Source: Geminicoccaceae bacterium (GTDB taxonomy: Bacteria > Pseudomonadota > Alphaproteobacteria > Geminicoccales > Geminicoccaceae). Taken from it: a DNA stretch of 64,000 bases. Shown in pieces: positions 42,152 through 51,274 of this stretch (position 1 is its first letter; every line of letters begins with the position of its first letter). The stretch lies in NCBI GenBank assembly GCA_020638495.1, contig JACKIN010000010.1:62001-126000 (forward strand). The letters are read 5' to 3'. A program made the translations under genes and the position numbers. The notes below the pieces were generated by a model. The model saw only the letters and a list, made by a program, of their open reading frames with translations. It had not been told where the DNA came from and made no database searches.

Positions 42152-43353
42152 CGGCCGAGCCGCTCGGCGATGCGTGCCACCAGCCGGGTGGCGAGCTCGT
42201 CCTTGTCCATTTCCGGCCAGGACTCGACCGGTGCTTCGGAACCGAGCAGATGCACGCGGTTGCGCGAGCCGCCGAAGACCCCACTGCCGGTGCTGACGTC
42301 ATTCGCCAGGATCCAGTCGCAGCCCTTGCGCTCGAGCTTGGCCGCCGCGTTGGCGAGAAGGTCGTCGGTCTCGGCGGCGAAGCCGACCACCAGCTCGGGT
42401 CGCATCTGAGGATGATGCCCCAACCCTCTCAGAATATCCGGATTCTCGACGAGCTCGAGGGCGGCGGGCTGGTTTCGCCCCTTCTTCAGCTTCGCCTCGG
42501 CAGCCTGGGCCGGGCGCCAGTCGGCGACGGCTGCGGCGCAGACCGCGATGTCCGCCGGCAGGGCGGCCTCGACCGCATCGCGCATCGCTCGCGCACTCTC
42601 GACCCGACGCACCGCCACGCCCGGCGGGTCGGGCAGGCTCACCGGCCCGCTCACCAGCGTCACCTCGGCGCCCGCGGCGGCCAGGGCGGCGGCGATCGCG
42701 TGGCCCTGGCGGCCCGAGGAGCGATTGGCGATGTAGCGGACCGGATCGATCGCCTCGTGCGTCGGCCCGCTGGTGACGATCGCCCGGCGACCGGCCAGCG
42801 GCCGCTCGCCGGGCGGTACCAGGATGGCGTGGATCGCCGCCAGGATCTCGGCCGGCTCCGTCATGCGCCCGCTGCCGACCTCGCCGCAGGCCATGTCGCC
42901 GGCCGCGGGCCCGACGAAGTGGATGCCGTCGGCCCGGAGCCGCGCGACGTTCCTTTGGGTCGCCGGGTGCTGCCACATCATCGGGTTCATGGCGGGCGCC
43001 ACCAGCACGGGCTTGTCGGTGGCGAGCAGGGTGGTGGAGGCGAGGTCGTCGGCGTGGCCTTGCGCCATCTTCGCCATGAGGTCCGCGGTGGCGGGGGCCA
43101 CGACCACGAGATCGGCCTCGCGGGAGAGCCGGATATGGCCGATCTCGGCCTCGTCGGTGAGCGAGAAGAGATCGCTGTAGACCTTTGATTCCGAAAGGCT
43201 GGAGACGGCCAGAGGGGTGACGAACTCGGCCCCGGCGCGGGTCAGGATCGTGCGGAAGGCGAGGCCGCGCTCGCGCCCGCGCCGGATCAGCTCCAGCGTC
43301 TTGTAGGCGGCGATGCCACCGCCGATGACCAGGAGAATGCGTTTCGCATTCAT
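42148..43353 (-). CDS. coaBC: Phosphopantothenoylcysteine decarboxylase/synthetase
   Basis: 401 residues. The N-terminal CoaC flavoprotein half has LVIGGGIAAYKTLELIR, the proton donor His in the RLSREADL neighbourhood (GHIRLS), and PAMNPMMWQHPATQ. The C-terminal CoaB half has TSGPTHEAIDPVRYIANRSSG and AAVADWRP with the KLKK lysine motif. It carries out two steps of coenzyme A synthesis. It is the first gene of coaBC-dut-rrf2, with 81 bp to ubiB. Confidence 0.94.
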   Translation of the reverse strand: MNAKRILLVIGGGIAAYKTLELIRRGRERGLAFRTILTRAGAEFVTPLAVSSLSESKVYSDLFSLTDEAEIGHIRLSREADLVVVAPATADLMAKMAQGHADDLASTTLLATDKPVLVAPAMNPMMWQHPATQRNVARLRADGIHFVGPAAGDMACGEVGSGRMTEPAEILAAIHAILVPPGERPLAGRRAIVTSGPTHEAIDPVRYIANRSSGRQGHAIAAALAAAGAEVTLVSGPVSLPDPPGVAVRRVESARAMRDAVEAALPADIAVCAAAVADWRPAQAAEAKLKKGRNQPAALELVENPDILRGLGHHPQMRPELVVGFAAETDDLLANAAAKLERKGCDWILANDVSTGSGVFGGSRNRVHLLGSEAPVESWPEMDKDELATRLVARIAERLGR

Positions 43354-43434
43354 CGGCTTTCCTGCCCTGCGACCGGGTGCTGTGGGCGAGCCTGCCCGCG
43401 CACCCTCTATTTACGTGAATGAAGTGGGATAGCT

Positions 43435-44934
43435 TCAGCCAACGGCAAGCCCGATGAGGACGCCGACGACGAGCGGCCAGAACCAGCCCTGGAACAGCTT
43501 CACCCGGTCGACCGCGACATGCCGGGTGCGTTCCCGCTCGAGCGCCTCGTCGAGCCGCCGCACGATGTGCGGCAGGCGGCCCGCCATCTGCAGGCCGTCG
43601 TCGAGCGCCTGCTGCAGGCGGGCCTTCGGGCCGAGATGGGCGATGATCCAGTCCTCCACCAGAGGCTGGGCGAGCTGCCACATGTTGACCTTGGGATTGA
43701 GCAGCCGGCCGACCCCCTCGGCCACCACCATGGTCTTCTGCAGGAGGAGAAGCTGCGGCTGGGTCTGCATGCGGAACTGCTCCGCCATCGCCAGGAGCTG
43801 GCCCATCAGGCGGCCGAACGAGATCTCCTCGAGCGGCAGTCCCAGGATCGGCTCGCCGATCGAGCGCACCGCCTGGACGAAGGCCATCCGGTCGGCGTCA
43901 TCGGGCAAGAAGCCGGCAGCGAAGAAGACGTCCGCCACCTTGACGTAGTCGCGCTCCAAAAAGCCCACGAGGATCCCGGCCATGTGCCGGCGGTCGGCCA
44001 TGTCGACCCGCCCCATGATGCCGAAATCGAGGGCGACGATGGTCCCCTCCCGGTCGATCAGGATGTTGCCGGGGTGCATGTCGCCGTGGAAGAAGCCGTC
44101 CTTGAAGACCTGGCTGAAGAAGGCCTTCGCCGCGTTCTCCATGATCCGGTCGGGGTCGTGCCCGGCGGCGATCAGGGCGGCACGGTCGGTGATGCCCTGG
44201 CCGACGATCCGCTCGAAGGTGACCACCCGGCGGCCGGTCCGCCGCCAGTCCACCGCCGGCACGCGAAAGCCCTCGTAGCCCTCGGCGTTCTCGGCGAGCT
44301 CGACCGCGGCTGCCGCCTCGAGCCGCAGATCGAGCTCGCGCCTGGTCACCTGGGCGAAGATGGCGACCGCCTCGACCGGCTTGTAATGGCGGAGATGCGG
44401 CTGGGTCCGCTCGACCAGCCGGGCCAGCCAGGCGAAGAACCCGAGATCGCGCTCGATCGCCTTCTCGATGCCCGGCCGCAGGACCTTGACCGCCACCTCG
44501 TCGCCATCGGTCGTCGTCGCCAGGTGCACCTGGGCGATCGAGGCGGCGGCCACCGGCCGGTCCTGGAAATCGCTGAAGAGCGCTTCGACCGGCTGCTCGA
44601 GATCGGTCGCGATGGTCGCCCGCGCGGCCGCGGCCGGAAAGGACGGCAGCGCGTCCTGCAAGGTGGCGAGGTCGCGGGCAATGGCCTCGCCCAGGAGGTC
44701 GGTGCGGGTGGCGAGGCTCTGGCCGAACTTGATGAAGGACGGCCCAAGCTCCTCGAGCGCTGCGGCGAGCCGTTGCCCGGGCCGCCCGGCGGCGTTCTCG
44801 TTGACGAACGGTCGGGCGAGCCGCAGCAGGGGCCGCGCCTGCGGCAGCAGCTCGAAGGGAAAGAGCGCGTTGTGCCGGGCCAGGGTCCGGCCGATGGCGA
44901 CCAGCCGCCAGAGATAGCGCGGGCTCTCGAGCAT
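43435..44934 (-). CDS. ubiB: UbiB family atypical kinase for ubiquinone synthesis
   Basis: 499 residues. The ADCK/UbiB signature KxGQ lies in GPSFIKFGQSLATR, the alanine-rich nucleotide loop in AAASIAQVHLA, the catalytic-loop HGDMHPGN and metal DFG in ALDFGIMG. The C-terminal hydrophobic stretch (FQGWFWPLVVGVLIGLAVG) is the membrane anchor. It supports assembly or lipid access of the ubiquinone complex at the inner membrane. It lies 22 bp after ubiE. Confidence 0.93.
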   Translation of the reverse strand: MLESPRYLWRLVAIGRTLARHNALFPFELLPQARPLLRLARPFVNENAAGRPGQRLAAALEELGPSFIKFGQSLATRTDLLGEAIARDLATLQDALPSFPAAAARATIATDLEQPVEALFSDFQDRPVAAASIAQVHLATTTDGDEVAVKVLRPGIEKAIERDLGFFAWLARLVERTQPHLRHYKPVEAVAIFAQVTRRELDLRLEAAAAVELAENAEGYEGFRVPAVDWRRTGRRVVTFERIVGQGITDRAALIAAGHDPDRIMENAAKAFFSQVFKDGFFHGDMHPGNILIDREGTIVALDFGIMGRVDMADRRHMAGILVGFLERDYVKVADVFFAAGFLPDDADRMAFVQAVRSIGEPILGLPLEEISFGRLMGQLLAMAEQFRMQTQPQLLLLQKTMVVAEGVGRLLNPKVNMWQLAQPLVEDWIIAHLGPKARLQQALDDGLQMAGRLPHIVRRLDEALERERTRHVAVDRVKLFQGWFWPLVVGVLIGLAVG

Positions 44935-44956
44935 GGCGGGGGCCGGCCGCTTGCGC

Positions 44957-45733
44957 CTAGAGCCGCCAGCCGGAATGGATGGCGGCGATGCCGCCCGACA
45001 GGTTGCGCCAGCGCACCTGCTCGAAGCCGGCGTCGCGCATGAGGTCGGCGAAGGTCGGCTGGTCGGGAAAGCGGCGGATGCTCTCGGCGAGATAGCGATA
45101 GCTCGCCGCATCGCCGGCGACGATGCGGCCGAGGGCGGGGAGCACCTGGAAGGAATAGGTGTCGTAGACCCGATCGAGGACCGGTAGCACCACCTTCGAG
45201 AACTCGAGGCACATGAACCGGCCGCCCGGACGGAGCACGCGGAAGCCCTCGGCGAGGGCCCGGTCGACATGGGTGACGTTGCGGATGCCGAAGGCCATGG
45301 TCACGGCGTCGAAGCGGCCGGCCTCGAAGGGCAGCGCCATGGCGTCCGCGCAGACGAAGGCGAGACGGTCGAACCAGCCGCGCCCGAGCGCCCGGTCCCG
45401 CCCCTGGCCGAGCATCGCGGCATTGATGTCGGCGAGCACCGCCCGGCCGTCGCCGCCGACCCGCCGCAGCACCCGCTCGGCCACGTCGCCGGTGCCGCCG
45501 GCCAGATCGAGCAGGTGGATGCCGGGGCGCGGCGCCAGCCAGTCGAGCACCGCCTCCTTCCACAGCCGGTGCACGCCGAAGCTCATCAGATCGTTCATCA
45601 GGTCGTAGCGGCCGGCGACGCTGTCGAACACCTGGCGCACCCGGCCGGCCTTGACTGCCGGTGCCACCGCCTCGAAGCCGAAGCTCGAGGCGAGCTCGGC
45701 CGCGGCAGCCGCCGGCCTGTCCGTCTTCTCCAT
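44957..45733 (-). CDS. ubiE: Ubiquinone/menaquinone C-methyltransferase
   Basis: 258 residues. FDSVAGRYDLMNDLMSFG, the SAM loop DLAGGTGDVAERVL, and AFGIRNVTHVDRAL with the CLEFSK block are diagnostic. It methylates the quinone ring at C2 using SAM. I chose MEKTDRP as the start; the frame extends 20 codons upstream but the family begins here. It is divergent from mutM, 102 bp apart, and first in ubiE-ubiB. Confidence 0.94.
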   Translation of the reverse strand: MEKTDRPAAAAAELASSFGFEAVAPAVKAGRVRQVFDSVAGRYDLMNDLMSFGVHRLWKEAVLDWLAPRPGIHLLDLAGGTGDVAERVLRRVGGDGRAVLADINAAMLGQGRDRALGRGWFDRLAFVCADAMALPFEAGRFDAVTMAFGIRNVTHVDRALAEGFRVLRPGGRFMCLEFSKVVLPVLDRVYDTYSFQVLPALGRIVAGDAASYRYLAESIRRFPDQPTFADLMRDAGFEQVRWRNLSGGIAAIHSGWRL

Positions 45734-45835
45734 CGATCTCACTTCTCGTGCGGTGAACAGCGGTGTTGTAGGAAAGCCCACCCGGCGCGGCAACCATCCC
45801 CGCGATCACCACCGCAACAGCGACGGAATCCCTTC

Positions 45836-46651
45836 TTGCCCGAGCTCCCCGAGGTCGAGACCACGCTCAGGGCCCTCGCCCACCGCCTCGACGCCCGGCG
45901 CATCACCGGCGTCGAGCAGCGCCGCGCCGACCTTCGCTTCGGCCTGCCGGCCGGGCTGCCGGCCCGACTCGCCGGGCGAAGGCTCACCGGGTTCGCCCGC
46001 CGGGCCAAGTACCTCCAGCTCATGCTCGACGACGGCATGGCGCTGCTCCTGCATCTCGGCATGTCCGGGCGGCTGCTCTTCGACGGGCCGCCCGCCGGGC
46101 CGCACGAGCATCTCACCTTCCATTTCGACGACGGCACGATCCTCAGATTCGTCGACCCCCGCCGTTTCGGCATGCTCGACCTCAGCCCCCAGGCGACGCT
46201 CGGCGAGCACAAGTGGCTGGCGCATCTCGGCCTCGAGCCGCTCGGCAACGCCTTCGACGGCGCCGCGCTCCGGGACCGCCTCGCCGGCCGGCAGGTGGCG
46301 CTCAAGATCGCCATCATGGACCAGCGCCACGTGGTCGGCGTCGGCAACATCTACGCCAGCGAGAGCCTGCATCGCGCCGGCCTCTCGCCCCGCCGCCTCG
46401 CCTGCACGCTCGGCCCGGCGCGCGCCCAGCGCCTCGCCGCGTCGATCCGCGAGGTGCTGCTCGAGGCCATCGACGCCGGCGGCTCGTCCTTGCGGGACTA
46501 CGTCCAGTCGAACGGCGAGCTCGGCAATTTCCAGCGCCAGTTCCGCGTCTACGATCGCGCCGGCCTGCCCTGCACGGGCTGCGGCCGACCGGTCGCCCGG
46601 CTGGTGCAGGGCGGGCGCGCCACCTTCTTCTGCGGCCGCTGCCAGCGCTGA
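45836..46651 (+). CDS. mutM: Formamidopyrimidine-DNA glycosylase
   Basis: 271 residues from a TTG: the mature N-terminus PELPEVETT supplies the catalytic Pro1 and Glu2. The conserved Lys is in RRAKYLQL, LHLGMSGRL follows, and NIYASESL is the helix-two-turn-helix. The C-terminal zinc finger is complete (CTGCGRP...CGRCQ). It removes 8-oxoguanine and ring-opened purines. The TTG start is set by the absolute need for PELPEVE right after Met. Confidence 0.94.
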   Translation: MPELPEVETTLRALAHRLDARRITGVEQRRADLRFGLPAGLPARLAGRRLTGFARRAKYLQLMLDDGMALLLHLGMSGRLLFDGPPAGPHEHLTFHFDDGTILRFVDPRRFGMLDLSPQATLGEHKWLAHLGLEPLGNAFDGAALRDRLAGRQVALKIAIMDQRHVVGVGNIYASESLHRAGLSPRRLACTLGPARAQRLAASIREVLLEAIDAGGSSLRDYVQSNGELGNFQRQFRVYDRAGLPCTGCGRPVARLVQGGRATFFCGRCQR

Positions 46652-46818
46652 ACGGCTTGATTCGCCGCCGCGAGAATGCGTCGGTTTAACTGGACGGACC
46701 CGGCAGGCTTGGTGTTAAAGGCGGCGCCTGAGATACGCCCCGCGGGTGACGCCCCGGCCCCAAACCCTGTCTTCAGCCAAGCAGCTCCCCGTTCAGAGGC
46801 GAGCCACGGAGAACTTTC

Positions 46819-47592
46819 ATGGCTTTCGAGACGATCCTTGTCGACAAGCGCGACACGATCGCCGTCATCACCCTCAACCGGCCCAAGCAGCTCAATGCGC
46901 TGAACGGCCAGCTCATCGACGAGCTGCGCCGCGCCCTCGCCAGCCTCGACGCCGACCCGGCCATCGCCGCCATCGTGCTCACCGGCTCCGACAAGGCCTT
47001 CGCCGCCGGTGCCGACATCAAGGAGATGGCCGAGCTCGATTTCGCCCAGGCCTATGGCAGCGACTTCATCGGCGCCTGGCACAGGATCGCCGAGCACCGG
47101 AAGCCGGTGATCGCGGCGGTCGCCGGCTATGCGCTGGGCGGCGGCTGCGAGCTCGCCCTGATGTGCGACATCATCCTCGCCGCCGAGAACGCCAAGTTCG
47201 GCCAGCCCGAGATCAATCTCGGGACGATCCCCGGCGCGGGCGGCACGCAGCGCCTGACCCGCGCCATCGGCAAGTCGAAGGCCATGGAGATGATCCTGAC
47301 CGGTCGCAACATGGACGCCGTGGAGGCGGAGCGGGCCAACCTGGTGGCGCGGGTGGTGCCGCTCGGCGACCTGCTCGACGAGGCGGTGGCCCTCGCCCAG
47401 GCCATCGCCACGAAGTCGCAGCCGATCGTCGCCATGGCGAAGGAGGCGGTGGACGTCGCCTACGAGACGACGCTCGCCGAGGGCATCCGCTTCGAGAAGC
47501 GCAGCTTCTACGCCACCTTCGCCACCGCCGATCGGCGCGAGGGCATGCTCGCCTTCGCCGAGAAGCGGAGCCCCAACTTCGCCCAGAGCTGA
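46819..47592 (+). CDS. Enoyl-CoA hydratase
   Basis: 257 residues, the standard crotonase length. ALGGGCELALMCDIILAAEN and FGQPEINLGTIPGAGGTQRL contain the oxyanion-hole Gly and both catalytic Glu of mitochondrial-type short-chain enoyl-CoA hydratase. It hydrates trans-2-enoyl-CoA in beta-oxidation. The place between mutM and rpsT-dnaA is conserved in alphaproteobacteria. A 166-bp gap upstream probably holds its promoter. Confidence 0.92.
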   Translation: MAFETILVDKRDTIAVITLNRPKQLNALNGQLIDELRRALASLDADPAIAAIVLTGSDKAFAAGADIKEMAELDFAQAYGSDFIGAWHRIAEHRKPVIAAVAGYALGGGCELALMCDIILAAENAKFGQPEINLGTIPGAGGTQRLTRAIGKSKAMEMILTGRNMDAVEAERANLVARVVPLGDLLDEAVALAQAIATKSQPIVAMAKEAVDVAYETTLAEGIRFEKRSFYATFATADRREGMLAFAEKRSPNFAQS

Positions 47593-47623
47593 GCCACCGC
47601 CCCCGACGAGCGGGCAGCGCCGA

Positions 47624-47652
47624 TTGACGGGCGCCCGCTTCATGGGTATAGG
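47624..47652 (+). promoter_or_regulatory. Sigma-70-type promoter of rpsT
   Basis: TTGACG (47624-47629) and TATAGG (47647-47652) at the ideal 17-bp spacing, 30 bp before the rpsT start. Both hexamers match the consensus at four to five positions. Confidence 0.75.
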
Positions 47653-47681
47653 GACGGGCCTTTTTACAGATGAGGGTTATC

Positions 47682-47960
47682 GTGGCGCATAGTCGTACAG
47701 CCAGGAAGCGTATCCGTCAGACCGCGAAGCGGACGGAGCTCAACAAGAGCCGGATCAGCCGGATTCGGACATTCGTCCGCAAGCTGGACGACGCGCTCGC
47801 ACGCGGCGACGCGCCGGCCGCCACGGCCGCCTTCGCCGCCGCGGCGCCGGAGCTGCAACGCGGCGTGACCAAGGGCGTGCTCCATCGCAACACCGTGGCG
47901 CGGAAGATCTCGCGGCTGTCGCAGCGTGTCCGCCTGCTGGCGACCAGCCAGCCCGGTTGA
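47682..47960 (+). CDS. rpsT: 30S ribosomal protein S20
   Basis: 92 residues: MAHSRTARKRIRQTAKR...NKSRISRIRTFVRKLD, and KGVLHRNTVARKISRLSQRV at the end, matching bacterial S20. I prefer the GTG giving MAHSRTA over the ATG 4 codons upstream, because S20 proteins begin MAN(T/H)xSA and the upstream ATGAGGG then serves as ribosome-binding site. S20 binds the 5' and 3' minor domains of 16S rRNA. Confidence 0.94.
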   Translation: MAHSRTARKRIRQTAKRTELNKSRISRIRTFVRKLDDALARGDAPAATAAFAAAAPELQRGVTKGVLHRNTVARKISRLSQRVRLLATSQPG

Positions 47961-47966
47961 ATCATC

Positions 47967-47984
47967 GGGCGGGTCGTCCCGCCC
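47967..47984 (+). terminator. Hairpin after rpsT
   Basis: A perfect 7-bp stem (GGGCGGG/CCCGCCC) with a TCGT loop starts 6 bp past the stop. There is no T-run. Confidence 0.55.
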
Positions 47985-48417
47985 CCTCCATCACCGACGA
48001 CGTGGAGCACCGAGCAAGCGTGGCCCTAGAGCTATGGGGCGACGCTCCCTCGGTGTTGACCAACACGCCCGATTCATCAACTAAAACGCGAATTTCTGCG
48101 TTCTCTTTTCGATCCTCTTGCCAGCGCGTTCATGCACGGTTACTGTCCGGAGATGCGCTGCGGCTTCCCGCCTGCGTCGATCATCATCGAACTACAGTAA
48201 CGCGTACAGTCAAGCAGAGTATGTGGGCGCACTCTATTGATGCTAAACCGACAGGCGAGCAACGACAGGGCGAGCAGGCGCCAAGAACCGTCATGCGCTT
48301 GTCGTGGTCTCGTCATCATGGGCTCGGCGCGTTGCTGGACGGGGCACGACAGGGCAAGTAACCAAGGCGAACGGCAGTCCCGCCGGTTCGCTCCGCACTA
48401 GAACGGATCGCACGCTC
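47985..48417. other. rpsT-dnaA intergenic region
   Basis: 433 bp with lower GC than its neighbours, mainly 48050-48240. It has the perfect palindrome GTGTTGACCAACAC at 48053-48066. The TTGACC within it, followed 17 bp later by AACTAA, could be a weak promoter for dnaA. I found no convincing DnaA boxes (TTATNCACA), so an origin here is not supported. No gene seen. Confidence 0.4.
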
Positions 48418-49941
48418 ATGGGTCGAGGGAGCAAGTCCGAGGCGGTTGTCGAGGCAGATATGGCCGGTCCGCTTGGCGCTGAACTGACGCAGCAATGGTC
48501 GCGCGTGCGCGGCCTGCTCCGGGCCGAGTTCGGCGACACCGCCTACTCGACCTGGCTGCGCCCGCTCGAGGCCATCGCCCTCGACGGCGACCGCGTGCTG
48601 ATAGTCGTGCCGACCCAGTTCATGCGCGACTGGGTGGTCAACAACTACGCCGACCGGATCCGCGCCCACTGGACCAGCGTCAACCCGACGGTCCGCAGCG
48701 TGGCGCTCGACGTGCGGCCGGCGCGACTCGACCCGACGCGACTCGACCCTGCGCGGCTCGACGACAGCGGCCGCCTGGCCGGACGGCCTGCGACCAAGCC
48801 GCGCATCGTCGCCGACAATGTCCGCGAGGCCCATGCTGAAGGCGCGCCCCCGGCAGTGGAATCCCGCGAGCCGGGCAAGGCAGCCGACCGGCAGGCCGGA
48901 CCGGCGGAGCTCGCCGAGTTCGGCGCCGGGCTCGACCCGCGCTTCACCTTCGACACCTTCATCGTCGGCAAGCCCAACGAGTTCGCGGTGGCCGCCGCCG
49001 AGCGCATGGCGCTGAGCGCCACGCCGCCCTTCAACCCGCTTTTCCTCTATGGCGGGGTGGGGCTCGGCAAGACCCATCTCATGCACGCGATCGGCTGGCG
49101 GGCGAAGCAGAACGATCCCGACCGCCGGGTTGTCTACCTTTCGGCCGAGAAGTTCATGTACCAGTTCGTCCGCGCCATCCGGCAGCGCGACACCATGGGC
49201 TTCAAGGAGATGTTCCGCTCGGTCGACCTCCTCATGGTCGACGACGTGCAGTTCATCAGCGGCAAGGACAGCACGCAGGAGGAGTTCTTCCACACCTTCA
49301 ACGCGCTGGCCGAACGTGGCAGCTCCATTGTGATTTCAGCCGATCGCAGCCCCTCGGACCTCGCCGGGCTGGAGGAGCGCATCCGCTCGCGCCTCGGCTG
49401 GGGGCTGGTCGCCGACATCCACCCCACCACCTACGAGCTCCGCCTCGGCATCCTCCAGGCCAAGGCCGAGCAGCTCGGCGTCGAGGTCGAGCCGGAGGTC
49501 ACCGAGTTCCTGGCGCACCGCATCACCTCCAACGTCCGCGAGCTCGAGGGTGCGCTCAACCGCATCGTCCACCAGGCGACGCTGATCCGCCGGCCGGTCT
49601 CGATCGAGATGGCCCAGGACGTGCTCCGCGACCTCTTGCGCTCGAACGAGCGGCGGGTGACGATCGAGGAGATCCAGCGGGCCGTGGTCGAGCATTTCCA
49701 GCTCAAGATGGCCGACATGAGCTCGACCCGCCGGGCGCGGGCCGTCGCCCGGCCGCGCCAGGTGGCGATGTACCTCGCCAAGCAGCTCACCCCCCGCTCG
49801 CTGCCCGAGATCGGCAAGAAATTCGGCAATCGCGACCACACCACGGTGATGCACGCGGTCAAGCAGATCGAGAAGCTCTGCGAGGAGGACCGCTCCCTTG
49901 CCGACGACGTGGCGGCGCTGAAGCGCCGGCTCGCCGGCTGA
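48418..49941 (+). CDS. dnaA: Chromosomal replication initiator protein DnaA
   Basis: 507 residues from 48418; an alternative ATG at 48460 with GAGG ahead would give 493. Domain I (WSRVRGLLRAEFGDTAYSTWLRP) binds helicase and DiaA-type partners. The linker includes a triplicated RLDP element. Domain III is the AAA+ core with GGVGLGKTHLMHA near 212 and LLMVDDVQFISGK. Domain IV ends in GNRDHTTVMHAVKQIEKL, which reads DnaA boxes. It opens the origin when ATP-bound. It is followed by dnaN, recF and gyrB. Confidence 0.95.
   Translation: MGRGSKSEAVVEADMAGPLGAELTQQWSRVRGLLRAEFGDTAYSTWLRPLEAIALDGDRVLIVVPTQFMRDWVVNNYADRIRAHWTSVNPTVRSVALDVRPARLDPTRLDPARLDDSGRLAGRPATKPRIVADNVREAHAEGAPPAVESREPGKAADRQAGPAELAEFGAGLDPRFTFDTFIVGKPNEFAVAAAERMALSATPPFNPLFLYGGVGLGKTHLMHAIGWRAKQNDPDRRVVYLSAEKFMYQFVRAIRQRDTMGFKEMFRSVDLLMVDDVQFISGKDSTQEEFFHTFNALAERGSSIVISADRSPSDLAGLEERIRSRLGWGLVADIHPTTYELRLGILQAKAEQLGVEVEPEVTEFLAHRITSNVRELEGALNRIVHQATLIRRPVSIEMAQDVLRDLLRSNERRVTIEEIQRAVVEHFQLKMADMSSTRRARAVARPRQVAMYLAKQLTPRSLPEIGKKFGNRDHTTVMHAVKQIEKLCEEDRSLADDVAALKRRLAG
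48721..48765 (+). repeat. Triplicated 15-bp in-frame repeat in dnaA linker
   Basis: Three tandem 15-bp units encode ARLDP, TRLDP and ARLDD within the poorly conserved domain II of DnaA. The core CGACTCGACCC is the same in the first two units and differs slightly in the third. Confidence 0.75.
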
Positions 49942-49949
49942 GCCGGCCC

Positions 49950-49968
49950 GGCCGGGGCCGCCCCGGCC
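49950..49968 (+). terminator. GC-rich hairpin after dnaA
   Basis: GGCCGGGG and CCCCGGCC form an 8-bp stem with a 3-nt loop, 8 bp after the dnaA stop, within an almost pure G/C stretch. It may be a terminator or attenuator before dnaN. Confidence 0.5.
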
Positions 49969-50092
49969 CCCGGCCCCGCTGATGACGAAAAAGATCAACG
50001 CGCGCGCGGAATTCTGCTAGCTTCTCCGGCCCATAGGACGGGTGCGGAGACGCCTGCTTCTCTTCGCCCAAATCGAGAGAATTCCCGTTCCA

Positions 50093-51217
50093 ATGAAGCT
50101 AGCGATTGAGCGTGCTGCCCTTCTGCGATCGCTGTCGCACGTCCAGGCCGTCGTCGAGCGCCGCACCACCATCCCGATCCTGTCGAACGTCAAGCTCGCG
50201 GCAGGTGGCGATGGCCTGCATCTGACGGCGACCGACATGGACCTGTCCATGGCGTCGAGCGAGACGGCGCGGGTGCAGGACGATGGCGTCACCACCGTCT
50301 CGGCGCACACGCTCTTCGACATCGTCCGGAAGCTGCCCGATGGCAGCGAGGTGCTGATCGAGCAGGAGCCGAACGCGAGCGAGATTTCGGTCCGCGCCGG
50401 CCGGGCGGTCTTCACCCTGCCCTGCATCAAGGCCGACGAGTTCCCGGCGATGGACGGCGACGCCGAGGCCTACGACGTCACCTTCGACATGCCGGCCGCC
50501 GACCTGCGCAAGCTGATCGACAAGACCCGCTTCGCCATCTCGACCGAGGAAACCCGCTACTACCTGAACGGCATCCACGTCCATGCCTCGGGCGCCGGCG
50601 CCACGGCGGTGCTGCGCGGCGTCGCCACCGACGGGCACCGCCTCGCCAAGATCGAGATCGCCCTGCCGGACGGGGCCGAGGGCATCCCCTCGATCATCAT
50701 CCCGCGCAAGACCGTGACCGAGCTTCGAAAGCTGATCGACGCCATCGACGGCGAGATCCGGGTCAAGGTCTCGACCAACCGCATCCAGTTCGTCCTCGAC
50801 CAGGCGGTGCTCGTCTCGCGGCTGATCGACGGCACGTTCCCGGACTACGAGCGGGTCATCCCGGTCGGCAACGAGAAGGTGGCGGCGATCGACACGAAGC
50901 TCTTCGCCGAGACCGTCGATCGCGTCTCGACCATCTCGACCGAGCGGGCCCGCGCCATCAAGCTGCGCTTCGACGACGGCCGGATCACCGCCTCGGCGGT
51001 CAGCACCGAGGCCGGGCGGGCGGTCGAGGAGCTCGATGCCGACTATGCGGGCGAGCCTTTGGAGATCGGCTTCAACAGCCGCTACATCCTCGACATGCTG
51101 GCCGAGGTGGCGGGTGACCAGGTGCGCCTCGAGATGGCCAACCCCGCCGCCCCCACGCTGGTGCGCGACCCGGCCGACGGCAGTGTCGTCTACGTCCTGA
51201 TGCCGATGCGTGTCTGA
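50093..51217 (+). CDS. dnaN: DNA polymerase III beta sliding clamp
   Basis: 374 residues. MKLAIERAALLRSLSHVQAV at the N-terminus, TIPILSNVKL, TDGHRLAKIE, and the C-terminal YVLMPMRV, which forms part of the partner-binding pocket, are all conserved. The clamp holds polymerase on DNA as a dimer. The start is MKLAIER; upstream residues have no family match. It lies 151 bp after dnaA. Confidence 0.97.
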   Translation: MKLAIERAALLRSLSHVQAVVERRTTIPILSNVKLAAGGDGLHLTATDMDLSMASSETARVQDDGVTTVSAHTLFDIVRKLPDGSEVLIEQEPNASEISVRAGRAVFTLPCIKADEFPAMDGDAEAYDVTFDMPAADLRKLIDKTRFAISTEETRYYLNGIHVHASGAGATAVLRGVATDGHRLAKIEIALPDGAEGIPSIIIPRKTVTELRKLIDAIDGEIRVKVSTNRIQFVLDQAVLVSRLIDGTFPDYERVIPVGNEKVAAIDTKLFAETVDRVSTISTERARAIKLRFDDGRITASAVSTEAGRAVEELDADYAGEPLEIGFNSRYILDMLAEVAGDQVRLEMANPAAPTLVRDPADGSVVYVLMPMRV

Positions 51218-51274
51218 CCGGCGGACCCGACCGATGGCGGTCGCAGGCGATGGCGAGCGCGAGGCGAGGTTCAG

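Noticed and set aside
47985..48417. Chromosomal origin next to dnaA
   Set aside because: No TTATNCACA-type DnaA boxes were visible in the region; many alphaproteobacteria have oriC elsewhere. Kept only as an AT-rich regulatory region.
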